From Bryobacterales bacterium (lineage in GTDB: Bacteria; Acidobacteriota; Terriglobia; Bryobacterales; Bryobacteraceae): a stretch of DNA of 10,985 bases. The notes under the pieces are model-generated. The model was given only the letters and a program-made list of their open reading frames with translations. It was not told the origin of the DNA and made no database searches. Both the position numbers and the translations under genes were made by a program. Shown here one piece after another: positions 1-4,990 of this stretch (position 1 is its first letter; each line of letters begins with the position of its first letter). The stretch is from positions 14,350-25,334 of the forward strand of contig PLMF01000126.1 of assembly GCA_003142355.1 (NCBI GenBank), given 5' to 3'.

Positions 1-1
1 T

Positions 2-1717
2 CTGTTTGCCAAGGCCCTGGGCGGCGGCATTGCCAAGATATCGGCGGCTTTGATCGAGCGGTCGCGTTACGTGGATAGCTTCGACGAGCGCTACGCCACT
101 ACCTTTGGCGGCGATGCGTTCTCCTGTGCGATCGCACGCCGCGTTCTCGGGCTAATCAAGGAGGAGGACGCGCCGGGTTTGGCTGCGAACCGGGGCGCCG
201 TGCTCAAAGCCAGACTCTCCCGGCTCGCGGCGGCCCACCCCCAGGTCATCCGCGGCATTACCGGGCGCGGACTGATGTTGGGCATCCACCTCGATCCGGC
301 CATCGGGGAACAGATGTTCAGCTTGAGACTGGCGGAGCGGCACGAACTCCTGGGTGTGGCAGCCGCTTCGTATCTCCTCAATCGCCATCGGCTGCGGCTG
401 TTGCCGACGCTCTCGGCCTGCAACACCCTTCGCGTGGAGCCGAGCATCTACATCAGTGACGGCGACATGGAGCGGCTGGAACGCGGGATGGAGGCCTTCT
501 GTAACGCCGTGGAGCGGAAAGACTCCGCCGAGTTGCTGGGCTGTCTGGTGGAGGACGAACTCAGCCTGCCCGGAGGCGCGTCGGAGGAACCGGACCTGCC
601 GCGGTTTTCATGCGCACTGGAAAGGCCCGCCGCCGGCGCCCGGCGGGTAGCCTTGCTCGGGCATTTGGTCATGCCCGAGCGGGACATCGCCATGCTCGAC
701 CCCGCATTATCGGCTCTCTCGCGGGCGGCGCGGAGCAGTCTTCTGCACCGCATGTCCGCTCTTACCGCGATGAAGCCGACGCCGTTAATGGCGCGCAACC
801 TCTTCAACGGACGGGTCTGGTTTTCATTCTTGCTGATCGGTGCGGGTCCGGCGGCGATCGAAGAGATGAACCGCAGCGGAAAGCGGCACGAGCTGATCGG
901 ACGCCTTCAGCAGGGCGTTGAAATGGCCGCCCAACAGGGGTGCGAAGTCGTTTCCCTGGGAGCGTATACGAGCGTTGTCACCCGCGATGGCATGGCGCTC
1001 CATCCCCCGCCGGGACTGCGTCTGACAACGGGCAACTCGCTGACCGTCGCCGTTGGGGCAAGGCGTATTCTGCGGGCCTGCCAGGACCGCGGAATGGTCG
1101 GCGAGAGCTGCCCGGCTCTGGCGGTGATCGGCGCGACGGGCAATATCGGATCGGCGCTGACCCGGCATCTCCTTCGCGGAGCGCATCCATTTTCGCGAGT
1201 CATACTGATCGCCCGCGATCGGCGCCGCTTGCGGGCGCTGGCCGATCTACTGGCAGCACAGTACCCGGAAATATCGATTGAAAGCTCGACCGACATCACG
1301 GCCGTCCGCGACGCCGGCGTGATCGCTATCGCGGTGGCCACCAACGAACCGCTACTCTATCCGTACCACCTCCGGCGCGGCCATCCGACAGTTGTGGCGG
1401 ACATATCGGCGCCGGCCGCGGTATCGCCGGCGGCGCGCGAACTCGATGATCTGCACGTCATTCCGTTGGCGGGAACAGTGGTCCTGCCGGGCGAGCACGA
1501 TTTTGTGATGGCCTCGCACATTCATACCGGCACTGCGTTTTGTTGCGCGGCCGAAGCCATGCTCCTTGGTTTGGCCACCCCATCGCTCGCGGAATCGCTC
1601 GATTTGGTCGGACCGGTCGACCCGGAAGCGGTAGATGTTCTGGCAAGACTTGCGGACGAGTATGGGTTCCTTTCGCAACCGGATGCTTGCGACCTTCTGG
1701 CCGGGACGCCGCAATGA
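2..1717 (+). CDS. Class III aminotransferase / long-chain acyl-ACP reductase-like fusion (5' partial)
   Basis: The reading frame is open from base 2, so the N-terminus lies outside the window; 571 residues are visible. Residues 1-160 are the C-terminal half of a PLP class III aminotransferase. FAKALGGG at the edge holds the expected PLP lysine (residue 4), TTFGG (33-37) is the partner-subunit phosphate motif, and LRVEPSIYIS is the usual C-terminal strand. After a variable linker, residues 216-571 resemble cyanobacterial acyl-ACP reductase (AAR): ALLGHLVMP at the start, LGAYTSVV, LTTGNSLT, GATGNIG (377-383, nucleotide binding) and CCAAEAMLL. The second Cys of that last motif (residue 515, codon 1544-1546) aligns with the acyl-accepting Cys of the cyanobacterial enzyme as I remember it. 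Family knowledge: AAR reduces acyl-ACP or acyl-CoA to fatty aldehyde, and class III aminotransferases can aminate terminal aldehydes. Inferred role: making a fatty amine or amino-alkyl intermediate. The stop overlaps the next ATG (ATGA), so the two genes are probably co-translated. The true substrate is unknown. Confidence 0.9.
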   Translation: MFAKALGGGIAKISAALIERSRYVDSFDERYATTFGGDAFSCAIARRVLGLIKEEDAPGLAANRGAVLKARLSRLAAAHPQVIRGITGRGLMLGIHLDPAIGEQMFSLRLAERHELLGVAAASYLLNRHRLRLLPTLSACNTLRVEPSIYISDGDMERLERGMEAFCNAVERKDSAELLGCLVEDELSLPGGASEEPDLPRFSCALERPAAGARRVALLGHLVMPERDIAMLDPALSALSRAARSSLLHRMSALTAMKPTPLMARNLFNGRVWFSFLLIGAGPAAIEEMNRSGKRHELIGRLQQGVEMAAQQGCEVVSLGAYTSVVTRDGMALHPPPGLRLTTGNSLTVAVGARRILRACQDRGMVGESCPALAVIGATGNIGSALTRHLLRGAHPFSRVILIARDRRRLRALADLLAAQYPEISIESSTDITAVRDAGVIAIAVATNEPLLYPYHLRRGHPTVVADISAPAAVSPAARELDDLHVIPLAGTVVLPGEHDFVMASHIHTGTAFCCAAEAMLLGLATPSLAESLDLVGPVDPEAVDVLARLADEYGFLSQPDACDLLAGTPQ

Positions 1718-2844
1718 GTTTCCTGTTCGACTTCGGGTTCTCTCAAGAGGACGAGATCACCGCATCGGCCGCTCTCGACGTCGACGGGCAGACGGTCCTC
1801 TGCATTGCCAGTGCGGGTGACATACCACTATCTCTTCTAGCTCTAGGTGCCCGCAGGATAATCGCCGTCGATATCAGCGAGCCGCAGCTCCACCTTTGCC
1901 GTTTGAAAGCGGCTGCCATCCAATGCCTTGAACGCGAGGCTGCGGCCGGCCTTCTGGGCTTTACGAGCGCTTCGGGATCGGATCGGCGCCGGTGGTTGGG
2001 CCAGTGCATCGCGCGGCTGCCCGGCGCCAGCGCGGATTTTTGGCGGCTACATGAGCGTGTGCTGTGTTCTCGCGGCGCAATCTGGTGCGGTCGTTACGAA
2101 CAATTCATCCGAAAGCTGGGGCTTGTCATCCGCCCCCTGCTGGGCAGCGCGTTCGACGATCTGGCACGGTGCTCCACGTGCGCTGAACAGCAGGCGCTCT
2201 TTGACCGCCGTATCGGCCGCGCTTGGCTAAGGGCATTCTTTCGTCTGGCTTTCAACCCTGGCATTTTCTCGCGCTATGGGATTGACCGGCAAAGCCTGGC
2301 ACACCGGCAGAGCGCAATTCCCTTGGGCGAGCAGTATTGGGCGAAGTTGCGTGCCTTCTGCAGCGATACTCCGGCGGCACGGAACCCTTGGCTGCAGATC
2401 CACACAATGGGCTGCCTGCTCTCTCTGGATGCGGCTCCATACTATCTCACGGCCGATGGGTTTACGAAGGCCAGGCAGGAAATCGATCGGTTGCGCTGGG
2501 TACATTGCGATCTGCACGCTTATGTGCGTGACCAATTGCCGGTTGAGACCAGCAGGGTTTATCTTTCGAACTTGCCCGACTGGTCTGGCGCCGCGGACTT
2601 TGAGCAGTTGATCTGTGATCTGGCCCGAAAGCTGGCGCCACAAAGCCGCCTGGTCTGGTGCTATCTGCACGTGAATCCGCAGTTGCCAGGACGGTTGTCC
2701 AGGTCTGTATCAATCGATGACAGCGTTGTCCTCCGGTGGCGCGAAAAGGATCGCTTCCCTTTCTATACCTATGCCTCCGCACGAATTGCAGAAGCCGGTT
2801 CGTCAGTCGATTTCGGACGCGGAGCAGTGGATAAAGGAGGGTAA
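1714..2844 (+). CDS. DUF3419 (BtaA-like) SAM:3-amino-3-carboxypropyl transferase
   Basis: This 376-residue cytoplasmic protein starts at the ATG that overlaps the preceding TGA. The start is supported by the opening MSFLFDFGFSQEDE, which matches DUF3419 proteins that begin with an F-x-FG(Y/F)S-x-ED segment. The SAM-binding fold is clear: VLCIASAGD (residues 28-36) is motif I, and AVDISEPQLHLCRLK begins near 51 with the acidic residue Asp53. Family knowledge: BtaA-type DUF3419 enzymes transfer the 3-amino-3-carboxypropyl group of SAM to the hydroxyl of diacylglycerol, the first step of betaine-lipid synthesis. No BtaB-type N-methyltransferase is visible. Because it is coupled to an aminotransferase/acyl reductase, its acceptor may be an unusual lipid rather than diacylglycerol. 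The recognisable domain ends near DRFPFYTYAS; the last roughly 20 residues read into sequence that matches a transposase remnant in another frame, so the native C-terminus may have been altered. Confidence 0.85.
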   Translation: MSFLFDFGFSQEDEITASAALDVDGQTVLCIASAGDIPLSLLALGARRIIAVDISEPQLHLCRLKAAAIQCLEREAAAGLLGFTSASGSDRRRWLGQCIARLPGASADFWRLHERVLCSRGAIWCGRYEQFIRKLGLVIRPLLGSAFDDLARCSTCAEQQALFDRRIGRAWLRAFFRLAFNPGIFSRYGIDRQSLAHRQSAIPLGEQYWAKLRAFCSDTPAARNPWLQIHTMGCLLSLDAAPYYLTADGFTKARQEIDRLRWVHCDLHAYVRDQLPVETSRVYLSNLPDWSGAADFEQLICDLARKLAPQSRLVWCYLHVNPQLPGRLSRSVSIDDSVVLRWREKDRFPFYTYASARIAEAGSSVDFGRGAVDKGG

Positions 2845-3019
2845 GCAGGCCGTCAAGATGGCCCGCTTGTCCTGCCACCGGTTTCGGTCCAATGAAGTGC
2901 GGCTTTGGCTGAGTGTGATCGCCTACAACCTGGGTAATCTGTGGCGGCGCTTGGTGCTGCCGAAGCGGAACGACAACTGGTCTTGCAGGGCCAAAGGATG
3001 GCGGCTTGGTTTATACTGA
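2816..3019 (+). pseudogene. IS1380-family transposase, C-terminal remnant
   Basis: This frame reads DAEQWIKEGKQAV, then RLSCHRF, SNEVRLWL and IAYNLGNLWRRLVLP, ending in a stop at 3017-3019. These are the conserved C-terminal features of IS1380-type DDE transposases: the EQWIKEGK motif with its Glu, followed by the helix containing AYNLGN. Only about 65 residues remain, against more than 400 in an intact transposase, and the catalytic Asp residues are absent. The normal C-terminal sequence after the NDNWS segment is lost or frameshifted. The left boundary overlaps the end of the DUF3419 gene, which takes its stop codon (2842-2844) from this remnant in a different frame. No terminal inverted repeats were recognised. 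The element is dead and marks a past insertion and deletion. Confidence 0.8.
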
Positions 3020-3085
3020 ATCGGACTTGGAAGTCCAAAATGAAAATTCCGGAACACTAGTCGCTGGCCTCGAGCCGCCGTCCTG

Positions 3086-3090
3086 AAAGG
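3086..3090 (+). promoter_or_regulatory. Ribosome binding site for the 3100 gene
   Basis: AAAGG lies nine bases before the ATG at 3100. It supports that start over the in-frame ATG at 3106, for which the spacing would be too long. Confidence 0.45.
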
Positions 3091-3099
3091 CACAAGTTC

Positions 3100-3597
3100 A
3101 TGCAGATGACTCAAAGAACGAATCGAGTATTGGCGATTGGCATCCTGCTACTGCTCCCGGTGTTGGCGGATGGCACTCCGCTGCTTCGTGTCCCCTGGGA
3201 AGGACTGAATGTCGTAATCGGCCATACCGTCTCTATCACCATGCCGGGCGGCGCCGTTGTGACGGGGAAGGCGGCGGGCATCGAATCAGGCGCCCTGGTG
3301 CTGAGTGTCGCCAAGACCACCGACCGTAAGGCCTATCCCAAAGGCCCGCTTCGGGTGCCGCGCGCTACGCTGCACAGGCTCGAAATGCTGAAGAAGGGCT
3401 GGACTTACAGAGCTGTCTTGACGCCCCTAGGCGCCATCGTGGGGTTGATGTGCGGTATTGGGGCCGCGTTCGGTTCCAAGGGTTCGGGCAAACAGGCAGC
3501 CGGTTTCGCTGGCCTATGGGCAGCAGGGATTGCCGGCGGATACCTCCTCGGCAACTCCGCGGACCGGCACTGGACCTCCGTCGAGATTCTTCCCTAG
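3100..3597 (+). CDS. Small exported or membrane protein, unknown function
   Basis: 165 residues; I do not recognise a named family. Residues 8-25 (RVLAIGILLLLPVLADG region) form a signal peptide or N-terminal membrane anchor. The middle section (about 35-95) is beta-rich: a VSITMPGGAVVTGKAAGI strand pair, then SGALVLSVAK and VPRATLHRLEM. This is the pattern of small SH3/LSM-like barrels often seen in acidobacterial exported proteins, where a polar function modifier sequence is followed by VPR-x-x-I/L. Residues about 105-150 form a Gly/Ala-rich hydrophobic stretch (GAIVGLMCGIGAAFGS, then GFAGLWAAGIAGGYLLG) that could be a glycine-zipper membrane hairpin. The start is chosen from the AAAGG upstream. 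It stands alone between a transposase remnant and an antitoxin remnant; the context gives no role. Confidence 0.65.
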   Translation: MQMTQRTNRVLAIGILLLLPVLADGTPLLRVPWEGLNVVIGHTVSITMPGGAVVTGKAAGIESGALVLSVAKTTDRKAYPKGPLRVPRATLHRLEMLKKGWTYRAVLTPLGAIVGLMCGIGAAFGSKGSGKQAAGFAGLWAAGIAGGYLLGNSADRHWTSVEILP

Positions 3598-3645
3598 AAC
3601 CCCGGCGTGTAATGCCACCTCGACGCCACGGCGCCGTCCGAGCCA

Positions 3646-3903
3646 TCAGTTACCCTGCGCGGGTCGGCTCAGTCGCAACGCACTTTCTTTACAAGGTGCC
3701 ACGCATTCCATCCCCCCCGCGACGAATCGTCTCTGCCCGCCAAATCGAACCTTTACTTTACGCTCCAACCGGTGGAGTGCAGAGTCGACCGTCGGGCGGC
3801 TCACGAGGTCGGCGAAGTCCCGGGCAGAAAACGCCCAGCCTTTTCCATTGCCGTGGATCCTGCGAAGAGCTTTTTCTTCAGTCGATAGGTCCGTCACAGG
3901 CAT
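3646..3903 (-). pseudogene. DUF6088 / AbiEi-like antitoxin, truncated remnant
   Basis: The minus-strand frame starting at the ATG at 3903, which is preceded by GGCGAGG, encodes 85 residues. The stretch EKALRRIHGNGKGWAFSARD, then FADLVSRPTVDSALHRLER, matches the N-terminal winged-helix region of DUF6088 proteins, related to AbiEi/type IV antitoxins. In those proteins a helix, a GWVFT-PKDF-type segment and AVDQALSRL are followed by IRR-x-x-RGLYDYP. Here the RGLYDYP part is absent: after about residue 55 the sequence is Arg/Gly-rich and unlike the family, and none of the three frames restores it. Intact proteins are roughly 200 residues, so this is a truncated or decayed gene. No AbiEii-type nucleotidyltransferase toxin lies next to it. 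It may once have been part of the same accessory cluster as the toxin-antitoxin genes at 4295-4938. Confidence 0.55.
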
Positions 3904-4136
3904 CCTCGCCTGCAAGAAAACTGTCAGTTTTTTCTTGCCAGAGCACGGGCCGGAATTCACCTGCGGCTACCGCTCGAATAGCTGTGAACTGCCCATCTCT
4001 CATCACCATCCATTCGCCTTTTAGATTCAATAACTTGCGCGCCGGAGAGGTTAGAAAACGGGTTTTGTGGGGAGCCACCGTCCTGGGCCCCCAGGAATCA
4101 GATTTTCAAACCGCCGGCCTCTTACTCGACAGCTCC

Positions 4137-4157
4137 GCCGGCTCGGAAAGAGCCGGC
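4137..4157. repeat. Perfect 8-bp inverted repeat, 5-base loop
   Basis: GCCGGCTC, loop GGAAA, then GAGCCGGC. The stem is perfect and GC-rich, so the transcript would fold stably. No T-run follows on either side, so it is not a standard intrinsic terminator. It could be a REP-like element or the stem of a small RNA. Confidence 0.6.
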
Positions 4158-4163
4158 CCTGGG

Positions 4164-4257
4164 ATTCAGCAGGTGGGGCGTAGAATGTCCCGCCTGTGCT
4201 ATCCTGGGCTTTGGGCAAGAAACGGACAGGCACGCTACCCATTCAGCAGGTCGTAGA
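4164..4257 (+). repeat. Interrupted direct repeat ATTCAGCAGGT...CGTAGA
   Basis: ATTCAGCAGGT occurs at 4164-4174 and again at 4241-4251. CGTAGA follows at 4179-4184 in the first copy, after four extra bases, and directly at 4252-4257 in the second. The 17-base unit is repeated about 75 bases apart, just upstream of the TumE-type gene. It may be a duplication footprint or a repeated regulatory box. Confidence 0.45.
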
Positions 4258-4279
4258 CGAGACCGTCTTTTTGAAGCGG

Positions 4280-4290
4280 CCACGACGTGG
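4280..4290. promoter_or_regulatory. Candidate operator palindrome CCACGACGTGG
   Basis: An 11-base perfect palindrome around a central A, ending four bases before the ATG at 4295. Ten of its bases (CCACGACGTG) recur at 4567-4576 inside the neighbouring regulator gene. Antitoxin-type HTH proteins commonly repress their own operon, so this is a plausible binding site; the function is inferred. Confidence 0.35.
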
Positions 4291-4294
4291 TTCA

Positions 4295-4556
4295 ATGCTG
4301 AAAGAAGAGGTTTGGGAGAGTGCGGACGGGGGAAGTCGTGAGGTACAGTCTGGCGTACATCAACCCAAACATATGCGGACTGGACAATGGGTGTGTGCTC
4401 GGGTACGACAACAGCCACGATCACCATCACAGGCATTTTATGGGGCGGCAGGAATCGTTCGCGTTCGCAGGGTACGAATTGTTGGCTGCGCGGTTCTATA
4501 CGGAAGTGCGGGAGCTTTGGAGGAAAAAAGATGAAGAGCGCCACAAAAGCCGGTGA
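4295..4556 (+). pseudogene. TumE-family (DUF6516-like) toxin with a 1-base frameshift
   Basis: Two frames together give one coherent protein. From the ATG at 4295 the frame reads MLKEEVWESADG. In the frame one base later, from 4332, it continues EVVRYSLAYINPNICGLDNG, then VLGYDNSHDHHHRHFMG, ending RHKSR with a stop at 4554-4556. Removing one G from the G5 run at 4328-4332 joins them into 86 residues. The second part carries the LDNG-x-VLGYDN-x-H-x-HHRH signature of TumE-family toxin-antitoxin proteins, whose toxin activity is little characterised. If the frameshift is real, the only start for the motif-bearing frame is a GTG at 4320 (78 residues). The 3' end overlaps the regulator gene by 26 bases, as expected for a co-regulated pair. 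The extra G could be decay, a sequencing or assembly error, or phase variation. Confidence 0.7.
4519..4523 (+). promoter_or_regulatory. Strong Shine-Dalgarno for the 4531 gene
   Basis: GGAGG sits seven bases before the ATG at 4531, inside the end of the toxin gene. It fixes the regulator start and gives it independent, strong translation, as is common for antitoxins made in excess. Confidence 0.75.
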
Positions 4557-4938
4557 GAAAGAGATCCCACGACGTGTAACCGTGTCGTCTGGATCGGTTG
4601 AGGCATTCATCGGACGATCCATGGAACGTGCTCGCAAGATGGATCGCGGCGAGAGGCTTCCATTAGAGATCACGATGACGTTTGAGGACCCTTCCGATCT
4701 GGTGAGGCTGGTCTCAGCAGAACGAGTGCGGGTGCTCCGTACCGTTCGTGCGAAGCCGGCTTCGGTCTCAGAGCTTGCTGTGACCCTCGGACGGGACCGC
4801 AAAGCGGTGAGACGCGATGTATCCCTTTTGGAATCCTTCGGACTCGTGAGTACTCGTGATGAGCCAAATCCCGGCCATGGTCGAATGAGAATTGTCAAGC
4901 CTCGTGCTGCGAAGTATCGACTCGTGGCGATCGTTTAA
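4531..4938 (+). CDS. Winged-helix DNA-binding protein, probable antitoxin partner of TumE
   Basis: 135 residues, starting at the ATG after GGAGG rather than at upstream codons of the same frame, which would read through the toxin gene. Residues about 45-55 (ITMTFEDPSDLVRLVSAERV) lead into a helix-turn-helix: VRVLRTVRAKPASVSELA, then LGRDRKAVRRDVSLLESFGL, followed by a wing and a short basic tail. This fits the HVO_A0114-type or MarR-like predicted regulators usually paired with TumE-family proteins, which share the pattern SDL-x-R-x-x-x-R-x-x-LL and LGRD-x-K-x-V-x-x-DV-x-x-LE. It probably binds its own promoter and neutralises the toxin; that role is taken from the gene pairing. Unlike the toxin gene the frame is intact, so it would survive as a solitary antitoxin or regulator. 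The early part of the gene contains a second copy of the candidate operator. Confidence 0.8.
   Translation: MKSATKAGEKEIPRRVTVSSGSVEAFIGRSMERARKMDRGERLPLEITMTFEDPSDLVRLVSAERVRVLRTVRAKPASVSELAVTLGRDRKAVRRDVSLLESFGLVSTRDEPNPGHGRMRIVKPRAAKYRLVAIV
4567..4576. promoter_or_regulatory. Second copy of the CCACGACGTG palindrome
   Basis: CCACGACGTG lies about 35 bases inside the regulator gene and repeats ten bases of the palindrome at 4280-4290. Two copies flanking the toxin gene would suit cooperative autoregulation, but one copy could be chance. Confidence 0.25.
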
Positions 4939-4961
4939 AGCACCGCCTAACGGCGATTCAC

Positions 4962-4990
4962 TTGTTTCGCGGGGCGTGCGCGTTTAGTAT
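4962..4990 (+). promoter_or_regulatory. Weak candidate promoter for the glycan operon
   Basis: TTGTTT (4962-4967) and TAGTAT (4985-4990) are 17 bases apart. Each matches the sigma-70 consensus only partly. If used, transcription would begin near 4997 and translation would have to start at 4998 or 5004 with almost no leader. Confidence 0.2.

Larger units (their letters stand above)
3904..4294. other. Non-coding stretch with hairpins and short repeats
   Basis: No convincing gene was found on either strand; the open frames here have no recognisable motifs and are interrupted or shadow other frames. The stretch contains two perfect inverted repeats (4082-4095 and 4137-4157), three copies of CCTGGG (4082, 4158, 4203), an interrupted direct repeat (4164 and 4241) and a palindrome at 4280-4290. 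It is the upstream region of the TumE-type gene and probably holds its promoter, but no clear -35/-10 pair was seen. Confidence 0.5.

Noticed and set aside
1540..1713. Upstream extension of the DUF3419 frame to an ATG at 1540
   Set aside because: It overlaps the conserved Cys-containing end of the reductase domain, has no family similarity, and the ATG at 1714 starts exactly at the conserved DUF3419 N-terminus.
3023..3036. GGACTTGGAAGTCC inverted repeat after the transposase remnant, as an IS terminal repeat or operator
   Set aside because: It is short, its loop is very small, no matching copy was found near 2816, and it does not match an IS end that I recognise.
2842..3100. A BtaB-type methyltransferase following the DUF3419 gene
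   Set aside because: No SAM-binding motif or long frame is present; the space is filled by the transposase remnant.
4137..4157. Hairpin as an intrinsic terminator
   Set aside because: There is no T-run on either side and no gene ends nearby on either strand.
3450..4256. Long plus-strand open frame of 268 codons
   Set aside because: It begins inside the 3100-3597 gene, is Arg/Ser/Pro-rich without motifs, and runs antisense to the DUF6088 remnant; it looks like a GC-driven shadow frame.
4122..4898. Long minus-strand open frame of 258 codons opposite the toxin-antitoxin pair
   Set aside because: It is Arg/Ser/Pro-rich and mirrors the codon structure of the two plus-strand genes, both of which have clear family motifs.
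4945..4988. GCCTAAC followed by GTTTAGT, resembling ends of an integron attC site after a toxin-antitoxin cassette
   Set aside because: The second box breaks the GTTRRRY consensus, the 44-base span is too short for attC, and inner paired boxes are not visible.
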